Shown here piece after piece: positions 44,070-52,511 of a stretch of 64,000 nucleotides of DNA. The translations under genes were made by a program, and so were the position numbers. The DNA is from Bacteroidales bacterium (GTDB lineage: Bacteria; Bacteroidota; Bacteroidia; Bacteroidales; Muribaculaceae). Within the stretch, counting starts at the first letter, position 1. Every line of letters begins with the position of its first letter. The notes beneath the pieces were generated by a model that saw nothing but the letters and a program-made list of their open reading frames with translations, did not search any database and was not told the DNA's origin. The stretch lies in NCBI GenBank assembly GCA_910575545.1, contig CAJTFH010000002.1, forward strand, positions 124,001-188,000. The letters are read 5' to 3'.

Positions 44070-45053
44070 TTACATGTCCCAGACAAGAAGCATCGAACCC
44101 CATGTGAAACCTGCGCCGAATGCTGTGAGAAGCACTTTGTCGCCTTTTTTCAGTTTGTTCTTGTATTCGTCGAGACACAGGGGGATTGATGCCGCCGAGG
44201 TGTTGCCTGTGTGCTGGATGTTGACCAAGACCTTTTCAGAAGGTATGCCTGCGCGCGAACTTACAGCCTCGATTATGCGCAGGTTGGCCTGGTGGGGCAC
44301 GAGCCAGTCGATTGTTTCGGCGGTGAGGTTGTTGCGGTTGAGGATGTCAACAGATGCGGTATACATGTCTGTAACTGCATTTTTATAGACGTTACGTCCG
44401 TCCTGGAACAGGAAATGGTCGCCTGCGTCGAGGGTTGCCTGTGTGGTCGGGCGTGCCGAACCACCACCCCACATCACGAGGTGCTCCAATCCGCGGCCGT
44501 CGACATGGAAAACCGCATCTATCACTCCGGCGTTCTCATCCTCTGTGGGCTCAACGAGAACGCATGATGCGCCGTCGCCAAAAAGCGGGCATGTGGCACG
44601 GTCGTTATAGTCAATCATCGACGACATTTTTTCTGTAGCAACCACGATGACTTTTTTACGCAGTCCGCTTTTGATATATGCGGCTGCATCTTCAAGCGCT
44701 ACGATGAATCCGGCGCAAGCGGCCTGTATGTCGTAGGCATATGCGTTTTTGAGACCGGCACCTTCGCAGATTATCGAGCCTGTCGACGGGAAGCGGTAGT
44801 CGGGGTTTGAAGTGGCGCAAATCAGCAGTTCCACATCCTCGGGAGCGGTGTTGGTTTCGGCCAGCAGTTTTTTCACAGCCTCAATTCCCATGTAGGATGA
44901 TCCTGCATCTTTTTTGAGGATTCGGCGCTCTTTGATGCCGACGCGTGAGGTAATCCACTCGTCGTTGGTGTCGACCATTTTCGAGAGCATCTCGTTGTCG
45001 AGTATATCGTCGGGCAGATATGAAGCTATGCCGGAAATCTTGGCGTTGAGCAT
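44070..45053 (-). CDS. fabH: Beta-ketoacyl-ACP synthase III
   Basis: 327 aa. Starts fatty acid chains by condensing an acyl-CoA with malonyl-ACP. Catalytic triad visible: Cys in DIQAACAGFIVALE, His in VPHQANLRIIE and Asn in NIQHTGNTSAAS; C-terminal TAFGAGFTWGSML. Full length. It sits between rpmF and era as in many bacteria; a perfect 21-bp inverted repeat lies in the gap to rpmF. Confidence 0.96.
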   Translation of the reverse strand: MLNAKISGIASYLPDDILDNEMLSKMVDTNDEWITSRVGIKERRILKKDAGSSYMGIEAVKKLLAETNTAPEDVELLICATSNPDYRFPSTGSIICEGAGLKNAYAYDIQAACAGFIVALEDAAAYIKSGLRKKVIVVATEKMSSMIDYNDRATCPLFGDGASCVLVEPTEDENAGVIDAVFHVDGRGLEHLVMWGGGSARPTTQATLDAGDHFLFQDGRNVYKNAVTDMYTASVDILNRNNLTAETIDWLVPHQANLRIIEAVSSRAGIPSEKVLVNIQHTGNTSAASIPLCLDEYKNKLKKGDKVLLTAFGAGFTWGSMLLVWDM

Positions 45054-45133
45054 AATAGTTAAAAGAGTAGGTATTTATGAAATTAAAGGAAAGCCGGAGT
45101 TTTCATGCCCGGGTTTCCTCGTCGGGAAGTGTG

Positions 45134-45178
45134 TTTCACACTGAAGCTCCGGGAGAGTCCCGGAGCTTCAGTGTGAAA
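45134..45178. repeat. Perfect 21-bp inverted repeat between rpmF and fabH
   Basis: Arms 45134-45154 and 45158-45178 are exactly complementary with only a GAG loop; ends TTTCACACTGAAGC and GCTTCAGTGTGAAA. No T-run follows on the transcribed (minus) strand, so it is not a standard terminator although very stable. Confidence 0.9.
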
Positions 45179-45244
45179 AAAATGGTGTAAAGGCTGCCTC
45201 ACTTTTAGTTGGCAGCCCTTGCAGATGTCGGTTCCTGCGGCCGT

Positions 45245-45430
45245 TTAGACCACAGCATTCTTTTCGATAGCGATTTTGCCGCGATAATATCCGCATTCCA
45301 TGCATACGCAGTGGTAAACATGCCATGCTCCGCAGTTAGGGCAGATTGCAAGTGTGGGCATTGCTGCTTTGTCGTGGGTGCGGCGTTTTGCTGTGCGGGT
45401 CTTTGATTGTCTTCTTTTAGGATGTGCCAT
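45245..45430 (-). CDS. rpmF: 50S ribosomal protein L32
   Basis: 61 aa: basic start MAHPKRRQSKTRTAKRR and a zinc ribbon CPNCGAWHVYHCVCMECG, so this is the zinc-binding (C+) form of L32. It is placed directly behind yceD, as in nearly all bacteria, and before fabH. Confidence 0.96.
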   Translation of the reverse strand: MAHPKRRQSKTRTAKRRTHDKAAMPTLAICPNCGAWHVYHCVCMECGYYRGKIAIEKNAVV

Positions 45431-45498
45431 TTTGTCTTATATGTTTTTGTATTTTTATTTTTGTTATCAGATGTAGGGCGGATGCCTTCAGCTGGCGT

Positions 45499-46083
45499 TT
45501 ATTGCAGTTCCTTCAGTTTGTCCCACCTTGGATCTGACTCGGAACTTCCTGCGGGTTGATCCTGGGTGCCTGCCATGGAGTCAATCTCGTCAATCAATTC
45601 GTCTTCAAGCTCTGCATCCGGATCGTCTGAGGCCTGGGCACGATGTTTTTTGAGCAGGGAACTCATGGCTCTGTTGCATTTCCCTAATGGATGCACATGC
45701 TTGATGGGAATTGACAGCGACACTGTGTCATAAAGCATATAAGCTACGTTGAGGTAATTGTCGCTTTCGGGAATCTCCATCATGTCGTCTGACTCGCTAT
45801 AGTTGTCGCCATATTTCACTTTGGTGGAATATGTGGTGTCTACATCAAGCTGCAGATCGTCAAGACACCGGTCGCAAGGCACCGTCACCACCCCTTTCAA
45901 TGTGAAAACAAGGGCATAGACATCATTGTTGAAGTCCACTGTCAGGTGCACATCAACATCGGCATCACGCACATCGGCGCTTTCCATGTTTTTGAAAAAC
46001 TCCTTGTCGAGATGGTATTCAAAAGAATGCCCGCCCGGGGTCAGGCTTTTCAACGGGAGCTTGAATTGACTGAACTTTCCCAT
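45499..46083 (-). CDS. yceD: DUF177/YceD family protein
   Basis: 194 aa from the ATG at 46083, acidic at the C-terminus. MGKFSQFKLPLKSLTPGGHSFEYHLDKEFF is followed by the family's Cys pair in VVTVPCDRCLDDLQLDV and a later MEIPESDNYLNVAYMLYDTVSLSIPIKHVHP. YceD acts in 23S rRNA or 50S maturation and is almost always linked to rpmF. An upstream extension is excluded since the -7 box of the promoter lies at 46110-46117. Confidence 0.9.
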   Translation of the reverse strand: MGKFSQFKLPLKSLTPGGHSFEYHLDKEFFKNMESADVRDADVDVHLTVDFNNDVYALVFTLKGVVTVPCDRCLDDLQLDVDTTYSTKVKYGDNYSESDDMMEIPESDNYLNVAYMLYDTVSLSIPIKHVHPLGKCNRAMSSLLKKHRAQASDDPDAELEDELIDEIDSMAGTQDQPAGSSESDPRWDKLKELQ

Positions 46084-46109
46084 AGCTATACTCAGCTGAA
46101 AAAACTGTG

Positions 46110-46140
46110 CAAAGTTATGTTTTTTTCTGCGGATTAGCAA
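46110..46140 (-). promoter_or_regulatory. Promoter of yceD-rpmF-fabH
   Basis: Minus strand TTG (46138-46140), 20 nt, TAACTTTG (46110-46117). The leader is about 22 nt. Confidence 0.7.
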
Positions 46141-46526
46141 GTTTTCCCGCAAAAACCTTTCTGCCTATGACCGGTGGAAGTCTTTGAGTGGAGATGTATG
46201 TGAGGTGTTAGGAGGATGTCGGAATGTGAACTTGTTTGCCTTTCGGGTGTTTAGTAGGTAAGAGAAGGCATTTTTCTGGCGTTATTAAAAAGCCTGCGTG
46301 ACATAAGTCCGATGACCTTCTCAGCCCCGGTTCATGCCCACCCCATGAGCCGTGGGCTCTTTTTTTATGGAGATAGCCCCGGTGGCTGAACTGTGGCCAG
46401 ATGTGTGGATTTGTTGAACAACGGGTGTTACAAATGTGTTTCATAAACAGAAGCTGATGGCCTTTACTGGCTACAGTTATTGAGAGTTACAACTACGGTT
46501 TTATTCAGCAAAAAAAGAACGAGGTT
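46141..46526. other. Intergenic region with an orphan terminator
   Basis: Between divergent yceD and the PepSY-like gene. No convincing coding frame. The only clear structure is a + strand terminator (46346-46367) with no gene in front of it, which leaves room for a small RNA starting somewhere after 46140. Confidence 0.5.
46346..46367 (+). terminator. Orphan rho-independent terminator
   Basis: GAGCC-GTG-GGCTC followed by TTTTTTT. No + strand gene lies upstream for over 5 kb apart from antisense DNA. Confidence 0.7.
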
Positions 46527-47105
46527 ATGAAAACGTTATCAACATCCAGATTTATGCCGGCAGCTGTGGTGCGCCTGATGATGGCGTTGCCCGTTGCTGC
46601 TGTTTTGTGTTTGTCGGTAGTGACGGCGACAGGCCAGACAAGATATGAATACCTTGCACCACGCACTTCTCTGCCTGATGTGCCTCCAGGCTATGCCGGG
46701 GTGGGGCCGGTTGTGTCGGGGGGTGTTGATTATGAGGCTTTGCCCTCGAAGGCTCGCAAGTTTTTACAGAAATATTGCGACGGTCATGCCATTACCCGCT
46801 GTGAGAAGGAGTTTACGTCGGGCGATTTTAACCTGATGCTTGCCGATGGCATAGAGATGGTGTTTGACTCAAAGGGTAATCTGATTGACATCGAGGCTCC
46901 TGAAAGCTATTCGCTTGCGCCCGGTTTGTTGAAGGCTGTGGTTCCCGGCAAACTTTATAACCTGCTCGACCATAATGGATTTAAAAGCTGTGTGGAGGGG
47001 GTGCACCACGACAGTATGGGCTACCGGCTCGATGTTGCCGACCCGGTTTTCGGTCAGGTCTGCTATGATCCGTCGGGGGTCCTGACCCTTATAGTCGATA
47101 AATGA
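46527..47105 (+). CDS. PepSY-like exported protein (DUF2874 type)
   Basis: 192 aa. N-terminal hydrophobic export signal (AAVVRLMMALPVAAVLCLSVV, cleavage likely after ATGQ). The mature part holds two PepSY-like units: LPSKARKFLQKYCDGHAITR with FNLMLADGIEMVFDSKGNLI (about 68-125), and a second unit after LAPGLLKAVVPGKLYNLLDHN. This pattern belongs to the BLIP-like/PepSY-like periplasmic proteins abundant in Bacteroidales, whose role is not established. The 175-bp repeat copy 2 begins 55 nt behind it. No typical promoter box is visible. Confidence 0.8.
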   Translation: MKTLSTSRFMPAAVVRLMMALPVAAVLCLSVVTATGQTRYEYLAPRTSLPDVPPGYAGVGPVVSGGVDYEALPSKARKFLQKYCDGHAITRCEKEFTSGDFNLMLADGIEMVFDSKGNLIDIEAPESYSLAPGLLKAVVPGKLYNLLDHNGFKSCVEGVHHDSMGYRLDVADPVFGQVCYDPSGVLTLIVDK

Positions 47106-47159
47106 TGCAGCCGGTAGGTGCCATTGATTGCCTTGGGGCGATTGGCCGCCTATATTCAA

Positions 47160-47334
47160 GAGGGTGTGTCATAATGGCTCATCTGGGTCGTCGCCCGAGG
47201 GCTTCGGGTTCGGTCATTGACCTTAGTCAACTCCCTTCACCCTCACCCTCAGGCTCCTACCATCTGAACCATTCTGACAGCACCCTCTCCATCCGGATGC
47301 AAAAAAGGCGTTGGTCGAATTTCGACACAGCGCC
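47160..47334. repeat. 175-bp double-hairpin repeat, copy 2
   Basis: Same sequence, same orientation as 5540-5714. It lies between the ends of two convergent genes, as copy 1 lies just behind nagB: both copies are placed directly downstream of a coding region. Confidence 0.85.
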
Positions 47335-47369
47335 TTGGCTGTTTATGGGGTTTGTGATGTGGGGCCGCT

Positions 47370-49397
47370 TTACTTGGCTGATGTTGGGAAGGAGGAGATG
47401 CGCAGACGGGCGGCCCCCATTGGCACGAGTGTTATTTCGTTTATTTCGGCAGATCTTGGGGCGTCTTCGCGTGGAAGCACTCCGGTCAGACCGGTCTCAT
47501 CGATGCCCCACGTGGGGATTGTGCGTGCGGTGGCTTTAACTTCCAGAGGCACGCCTTGCAGGGTGAATGGCTGGTTGTCGGCAGGCCATGGCAGGCGTGT
47601 CACTTTGAAGTCGGCAAACGGGTTGCTTTCGGGCAGTATGAGTGAATAGTTCCATGGGGAATCTGCATAAATCTCATATGTCGGCCATTTCTGAGGGTCG
47701 GCGTTCTCTTGCCAGCGGGAGTCTCCTATGGCCATTTCAGCGGAATTCACCTTTTCATAGCGCTCGTTGATGCGGAGCGAGAGTGTCAGCGGGCCGTAGT
47801 TTATGGAGGCGCTGTTGCGGTTTGTGGGCCAGCGGCGCAATGTGAGCTCCATGGGGAAGATTAGTTCAACTTCGTCTGCATTTGCCCATTCGCCGTCGAT
47901 GCGCAGGTATGTTCCGGCCTGTGGGGCGCCTGTTGATTTGCCGTTGACATATGCCTTGGCGCCTTTTGCCCATGAGGGGATGCGGAAGTAGATCGGGAAA
48001 GAGGCATTCTCTTTAGCTGAAATGACGAAGCGCAGGGTGTCGCTGAACGGATAGTTGGTTTCTTCTGTGATGGTCACCTCTTTGCCGCCGTCGACGCTGA
48101 CAGTTGCCTGGTTTGGCGCATATACGGCATATGCCACACCGTTATCGTTGGTTTTAAAGGCCAGCGACTGGGTGAACGATGGCCATCCGAGGCCGTGGTT
48201 GTGTTGGCAGCAGCGGGAGCTGAACGGGTTCATGTTGAGGAACGGCCCGTGGTTGTCGATGCCTGGATGATGGTTTTCAGAGTCGCTTACCGTCTGGTTG
48301 GGTGAGGTGATATAGCGCAGGGCTTTCAGGTCGGGCATCATTGATGCGGGGAATGAGTTGAATGCGATGTCTTCCATGTTTTCGGCCCACAGTGGGTCGG
48401 CGGTTATCCCGAGCATTACTCCGTCTGATAGGATCTGTTCTGCGAACCCGCAGGTTTCTGTTCCTTGGCGTGGGTCGATGTAGCCTATGCGTGCGTTTTC
48501 GTCGGCGCCGAACATGCCGCCCGGCACTTGCCCGTAGGTGCGGCGGATGAGGTCGTGCACATTATATGTGGCGGTCAGCATTGCGGAATCTCCATTGGCA
48601 AGATACATTTCTGCCGGTTCACGGAAATATTGCGCGATGTTCACGTTGTGCCAGTTGGGAAGCCGTGCGGGATTAGTGCAGTCGGCATTGTTGCGGTGGA
48701 TTTTTTCAATCAGCGGCAACACCGATGCGTCGCCTGTTTTGCCGTAATACCATATGACACTCCACATGTTGTCGCCCCCTCGGCAGTTTTCCCAGTAATC
48801 TTCGAGGAAGTTTTCGTCGGGTTGGGCCATCTCCCATTCAAAGTAGCGCTTCATGAAAGGGAGCACGCGCTCGTCGGCAGTGAACTCATAATGGTTCTGC
48901 AGAACCCACAGCATTATCATCTGTGCCCATATCTCTGGTTTGCCGTTGCGCTCGTTCAACGGGCCAAAGTATCCGTTGTCCTTTTGGGATGCAATCACTG
49001 CGTCAATCCAGAATTTGGCTTCTTTCTGCATTTCTGGATCGTTGAGCAGATTGGCAAGGTGGCTGTAGCCGCGCAACCAGTAGGGAACTTCCTCCCATCC
49101 CCGGTCTCCGCCGTCGACCAGCCATGCGTTGTTGTTGCGGTCGAGCCATGCGCTTATCTCTCCGAGGTGTCCGTTGAGTCCGTCGCGTTGCAGCTGGAGC
49201 TGTTTCAGCAGCCATCCTTCGGGTTTTATTGTTCCTACCGGCAGTTTCCCAAGTGCCAGCGGGCGTAGGGCTGCGGTGTCGCTTGCCGCCGGTATGAAAG
49301 GGTGTTTCACTGTCTCGGTTTTAAATGCGGATGCGTGCCCACACGATGCGTGCAGCAGCAACAGGGCTGAGGCTGCGCATGATACAAGATGTTTCAT
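47370..49397 (-). CDS. Exported GH127-type beta-L-arabinofuranosidase-like enzyme
   Basis: 675 aa with an export signal (MKHLVSCAASALLLLHASCGHASA; the Cys at 19 lacks a good lipobox). It belongs to the DUF1680/GH127 group with an (alpha/alpha)6 barrel: LGKLPVGTIKPEGWL, DRGWEEVPYWLRGYSHLA, CGFAEQI with the probable acid/base Glu (near 318) and NPFSSRCCQHNHGLGWP with the Cys pair near 395 that in GH127 supplies zinc ligands and the nucleophile. It would release beta-linked arabinofuranose from plant glycans. It stands alone, without SusC/D-like genes. Confidence 0.85.
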   Translation of the reverse strand: MKHLVSCAASALLLLHASCGHASAFKTETVKHPFIPAASDTAALRPLALGKLPVGTIKPEGWLLKQLQLQRDGLNGHLGEISAWLDRNNNAWLVDGGDRGWEEVPYWLRGYSHLANLLNDPEMQKEAKFWIDAVIASQKDNGYFGPLNERNGKPEIWAQMIMLWVLQNHYEFTADERVLPFMKRYFEWEMAQPDENFLEDYWENCRGGDNMWSVIWYYGKTGDASVLPLIEKIHRNNADCTNPARLPNWHNVNIAQYFREPAEMYLANGDSAMLTATYNVHDLIRRTYGQVPGGMFGADENARIGYIDPRQGTETCGFAEQILSDGVMLGITADPLWAENMEDIAFNSFPASMMPDLKALRYITSPNQTVSDSENHHPGIDNHGPFLNMNPFSSRCCQHNHGLGWPSFTQSLAFKTNDNGVAYAVYAPNQATVSVDGGKEVTITEETNYPFSDTLRFVISAKENASFPIYFRIPSWAKGAKAYVNGKSTGAPQAGTYLRIDGEWANADEVELIFPMELTLRRWPTNRNSASINYGPLTLSLRINERYEKVNSAEMAIGDSRWQENADPQKWPTYEIYADSPWNYSLILPESNPFADFKVTRLPWPADNQPFTLQGVPLEVKATARTIPTWGIDETGLTGVLPREDAPRSAEINEITLVPMGAARLRISSFPTSAK

Positions 49398-50087
49398 AAG
49401 GTGTTATGGTTAATGAGGGTGTGGATATATAGTATGGTCTTATGTGGTGGAGGTCGTTTGGGCCATAATCGTTTCTTTGATGCTTTCTGAGTGACGGCAT
49501 TCAACCACATCTGCCGGCCTGTATGCGGTTGGCAGATGAGGCTTTATAGGGGCACCGGCGATGCTGCGGTATTGGACGCGGCTTGCCAACCACATCTGCC
49601 GGCCTGTATGCGGTTGGCAGATGAGGCTTTATAGGGGCACCGGCGATGCTGCGGTATTGGACGCGGCTTGCATTCAATTGGCCACAAATCCTCCGAGCGC
49701 CACAGGGACGGATGCCGCGCAACTGTAGGCGCGGGCGAATTGCTGGAGCACTTGTATGGTTGATTTGCGGGGCGCCGGCATTCTGCGTTGCTGGTGTTTG
49801 GCCGATTTGATGCCGGCGGGGATTAACGGGGTAGAGACATTCTTCATAGGCAATGATGTGAGAATTTCGTAGTGTTTGACACTGGTTTGAGTTTGACCGG
49901 AATGTTGGCAAGTAGCGATTTAAGGCGATAATAATCATCTCAAATACATCAGTATAACGTTTTGAGACGCAGTTTATTTTGTTTTGTCCATGAAAAAAAC
50001 TCGGCGGCGTGGCAACGACGTGTGGATGCTATTATTGTGCCTTGGTGGTAAAAAAGTGTAAAAATCCGGAGTTTATGCATGTTATTG
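49398..50087. other. Intergenic region with a tandem repeat
   Basis: Between the GH127 start and the second ECF sigma promoter. It holds the 85-bp tandem duplication (49502-49671); otherwise no gene or promoter is recognised. The minus frame across 49501-49938 is open but its sequence follows the repeat and has no protein-like features. Confidence 0.55.
49502..49671. repeat. 85-bp direct tandem duplication
   Basis: Units 49502-49586 and 49587-49671 are identical and abut exactly. Each contains the hairpin CATCTGCC/GGCAGATG. GCATTCAA occurs immediately outside both ends. Confidence 0.9.
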
Positions 50088-50119
50088 TTTGGCGGTTACG
50101 GAAAACTTTCTTAACTTTG
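50088..50119 (+). promoter_or_regulatory. Promoter of the second ECF sigma gene
   Basis: TTTG (50088-50091), 20 nt, TAACTTTG (50112-50119). The leader is about 135 nt, long for this genome. Confidence 0.7.
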
Positions 50120-50258
50120 CATTAATAGATGGCGACAGAATAGCCGTCAGGATATTATTAAAGTGTCTTTAACCGCATTTAAATTGCATAATTGCTAACT
50201 AAAAACAGATTGCCTATCGCAGAAATCTTTACCTAATCTTAAATAATACACACTCTAC

Positions 50259-50849
50259 ATGCAGAAAATGACAAAGCTGACCGACGAAAAGTTGGTGACT
50301 GCATATGCAAGCGGTGACAACAAGGCTTTCGATGCGCTTTTGAAGCGCCACCAGGCTCGTGTTTTCACATATATATTCAATATCGTCAAGAATAAGGACG
50401 TGGCCGACGACATCTTCCAGGAGACTTTCGTCAAGGCTATTATGACCATAAAGCAGGGGCGTTATACTGATGCCGGAAAATTCTCGGCCTGGATTACGCG
50501 CATTGCCCATAACCTTATTATTGATTATTTCCGGCAGGAAAAGAGCGAAAACACGGTGTCGGTAGATAATGACGACACTGATGTTCTCAACCGTCGCGAC
50601 CTGAGCGAAGAGAATATAGAAGATGTGATAGTCACAGGCCAGATTAACACGGATGTGCGCCGCATTATGGAGTCGCTCCCTCAATCTCAACGCGAGGTGT
50701 TGGAGATGCGTTTCTATCGCGACATGTCGTTTAAGGAAATAGCCGAAGCCACTGATGTGAGCATCAATACTGCCCTTGGCCGTATGCGTTATGCGGTGCT
50801 TAACATGCGCCGTATCGCTTCAGAGAAGAACATAGTGCTGACCCGCTGA
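50259..50849 (+). CDS. ECF-type RNA polymerase sigma factor (RpoE-like)
   Basis: 196 aa. Region 2: LLKRHQARVFTYIFNIVKNKDVADDIFQETFVKAI and FSAWITRIAHNLIIDYFRQEK (written in parts over residues 27-61 and 75-95); region 4: LPQSQREVLEMRFYRDM and SFKEIAEATDVSINTALGR as helix-turn-helix. No anti-sigma gene follows, unlike the factor at 34753; the next feature is tRNA-Ser. ATG at 50259 and at 50268 are both possible starts. A full-consensus promoter for the main sigma factor lies upstream. Confidence 0.9.
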   Translation: MQKMTKLTDEKLVTAYASGDNKAFDALLKRHQARVFTYIFNIVKNKDVADDIFQETFVKAIMTIKQGRYTDAGKFSAWITRIAHNLIIDYFRQEKSENTVSVDNDDTDVLNRRDLSEENIEDVIVTGQINTDVRRIMESLPQSQREVLEMRFYRDMSFKEIAEATDVSINTALGRMRYAVLNMRRIASEKNIVLTR

Positions 50850-50958
50850 GGCCGTGTGATATTTTGTGTTCAAGGCATAATGGTGTAAGCCGATATGCTT
50901 AAGATGTGCTGAAGATATGCAGAATATTCTGAATTGGGCTGTAAAATCGCATTGACTT

Positions 50959-50989
50959 TTTGGCGTTTCGGGAAAAATAGCTATCTTTG
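50959..50989 (+). promoter_or_regulatory. Promoter of tRNA-Ser
   Basis: TTTG (50959-50962), 19 nt, TATCTTTG (50982-50989), followed by GCACC. The precursor leader is about 48 nt. Confidence 0.75.
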
Positions 50990-51041
50990 CACCCTGTAAA
51001 ACCGCCGGAAGGCTTTCATATCGGGGCTTGGAGGTGGAATT

Positions 51042-51129
51042 GGAGTGATGCTCGAGTGGCTGAAGAGGCACGCCTGGAAAGCGTGTAACCGTCAAAAGCG
51101 GTTCGCGAGTTCGAATCTCGCTCACTCCG
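51042..51129 (+). tRNA. tRNA-Ser (anticodon GGA)
   Basis: 88 nt with acceptor GGAGTGA/TCACTCC, anticodon loop CTGGAAA, a long class II variable arm (AACCGTCAAAAGCGGTT) and the T arm GCGAGTTCGAATCTCGC. Discriminator G, the identity base for serine. CCA is not encoded. Confidence 0.96.
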
Positions 51130-51139
51130 CCTTAATCAG

Positions 51140-51184
51140 CAGAACAGGAACGAGTTATGATGGACTCGTTCCTGTTCTGTTTTT
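51140..51184 (+). terminator. Terminator of tRNA-Ser
   Basis: CAGAACAGGAACGAGT and ACTCGTTCCTGTTCTG form a perfect 16-bp stem around TATGATGG, then TTTTT. Confidence 0.92.
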
Positions 51185-51200
51185 CAGGGGCGAATGCGGG

Positions 51201-51614
51201 TCAGAGCAGGGATTCGCGCCCGGTTATGACTGCATCGGTCATTGTGTAGCCGTCGAGACTCCCTTCTTTGGCCTGGATGCAGATATAGACGAGGCTGGCG
51301 GTTTCTGAGGTGTTCCGGAGGTTGCGGTCGCAATTGGTGGCCACGCGTATTATCGAGCCTTCTGCAATTGAGAATACGTCGCTGTTGACTTGGAAGCTTC
51401 CTTCGCCGGATAAAATGATGTAGTTCTCTTCGTTTGCTTTGTGGCTGTGGAAGAATGGCACGGCTTGGCCGGGTTCGAGTGTTCCGAAAGAAATTTCGCA
51501 TGAGGTTTCTTTGAGTTCATCTTTAATGAAGACTTTTCCATTGAAACCGTTGATAGATCCTACGGTGGCGTGGGAGAATTTTTCACCTTCGCCGAGTTTT
51601 CGCAATTCAGACAT
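51201..51614 (-). CDS. Cupin domain protein
   Basis: 137 aa, a single cupin barrel. Motif 1 is PFFHSHKANEENYIILSGEG (His pair and Glu that bind metal) and motif 2 is around FSIAEGSIIRVATNCDRNLRN. The substrate is unknown; it may bind or modify a small molecule. It is divergent from an HxlR regulator with 137 nt between, which suggests that the regulator controls it. Confidence 0.85.
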   Translation of the reverse strand: MSELRKLGEGEKFSHATVGSINGFNGKVFIKDELKETSCEISFGTLEPGQAVPFFHSHKANEENYIILSGEGSFQVNSDVFSIAEGSIIRVATNCDRNLRNTSETASLVYICIQAKEGSLDGYTMTDAVITGRESLL

Positions 51615-51656
51615 TTTGGTAGTTGTTTTTTATGTTATAATTTTGTGTCGGTGATG

Positions 51657-51687
51657 CAAAGTTATGATTGAAAATACGAATACACAA
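51657..51687 (-). promoter_or_regulatory. Promoter of the cupin gene
   Basis: Minus strand TTG (51685-51687), 20 nt, TAACTTTG (51657-51664), within the shared region with hxlR; a good place for HxlR control. Confidence 0.65.
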
Positions 51688-51751
51688 CAAGTTACCAATG
51701 AGATACCTGATTACTTCGGGGTGACTTTTGCTGTGTGTCAGATTGGAAAAA

Positions 51752-52093
51752 ATGGATGAACGTCTAAAAAAATATTCCGATGTGGAGCATTGCCCGGTGC
51801 GCAATGTGATTGCCCATTTCAGCACCAAATGGGGGCTGCTGGTCCTTTCGATGCTTGGAGAGATGCGGTCCATGAGGTTTAATGAGATTCTGCATACCTT
51901 GCCTGACATATCGCCCAAGGTGCTGAGTTTTACTTTGAAAAGTCTGGAAACTGATGGCCTTGTAGTGCGGAAAGCTTATCCCTCCGTGCCTCCTAAAGTT
52001 GAGTATTCCATAACTGCCAAGGGTGATTCTCTGATGCCGATTATAGGAAGTCTGGTAAGCTGGGGCGTGTCGCAGCTTGGGCGGCCGAATTGA
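51752..52093 (+). CDS. HxlR-family transcriptional regulator
   Basis: 113 aa winged helix-turn-helix protein starting MDERLKKYSDVEHCPVRN with the Cys typical of HxlR near the N-terminus, then STKWGLLVLSMLGE, MRFNEILHTLPDISPKVLSF (recognition helix) and KVEYSITAKGDSLMPIIG. Members often sense aldehydes, quinones or oxidants through that Cys. The in-frame TTG at 51728 is less likely as start. The next gene overlaps in the region of its end (about 10 nt apart). Confidence 0.9.
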   Translation: MDERLKKYSDVEHCPVRNVIAHFSTKWGLLVLSMLGEMRSMRFNEILHTLPDISPKVLSFTLKSLETDGLVVRKAYPSVPPKVEYSITAKGDSLMPIIGSLVSWGVSQLGRPN

Positions 52094-52103
52094 TTCGGGT
52101 GTT

Positions 52104-52400
52104 ATGGATATGACGCGGATAGAGAAAGAGAAGCGTGTGGTTGAGCTGATGATAAGGCTTTATTGCCGGAAGAAGGAGGGGAACAGTGTTATGTGCGGCG
52201 AATGTGCACGGTTGCTGGAATATGCCTGTGCACGTCTAGACCGTTGCCCGTTTGGAGATGGGAAGGGGTCGTGCAGCCGCTGCCGGGTGCATTGCTATGC
52301 TCCGGCAATGCGCGGGCGAATAAGGGAAGTTATGCGTTTTGCCGGGCCGCGTATGATTCTCTATTATCCTCTGGAGGCTCTGAGGCACATGTTTAAGTAG
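52104..52400 (+). CDS. YgbA-like nitrous-oxide-stimulated promoter family protein
   Basis: 98 aa (start at 52104 or two codons later). TRIEKEKRVVELMIRLYCRKK, then CGECARLLEYACARLDRCPFG and SCSRCRVHCYAPAMR: seven to eight Cys in the fixed spacing of the YgbA family, known in enterobacteria for induction by nitric oxide under NsrR. Possible metal or iron-sulfur binding and help in recovery from nitrosative stress are inferred. It lies 10 nt behind the HxlR gene, so they probably share a transcript. Confidence 0.8.
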   Translation: MDMTRIEKEKRVVELMIRLYCRKKEGNSVMCGECARLLEYACARLDRCPFGDGKGSCSRCRVHCYAPAMRGRIREVMRFAGPRMILYYPLEALRHMFK

Positions 52401-52403
52401 CTT

Positions 52404-52434
52404 TTTGCCAAGTGGCGGATATTGAGTATCTTTG
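52404..52434 (+). promoter_or_regulatory. Promoter of the ArgC-like gene
   Basis: TTTG (52404-52407), 19 nt, TATCTTTG (52427-52434). It begins 3 nt behind the previous stop and shows that the true start is downstream at 52512. Confidence 0.75.
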
Positions 52435-52511
52435 CGGATGTTTGTTTTCGGACCGGTGGAGATTTGCTGCCCCTCCCTGGCAAACACCGTTGTAATTTCT
52501 ATGCCGACAAA

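Noticed and set aside
46208-46444. 78-aa frame on the minus strand
   Set aside because: Antisense over a terminator hairpin and without recognisable features.
48465-49268. 267-aa frame antisense to the GH127 gene
   Set aside because: Lies entirely within a gene with clear family motifs on the other strand.
49502-49671. CRISPR array
   Set aside because: Only two abutting units without spacers; a tandem duplication. No cas genes anywhere in the window.
49501-49938. 145-aa frame across the 85-bp tandem repeat
   Set aside because: 85 is not a multiple of three, so the two units would be read in different frames; nothing protein-like is seen.
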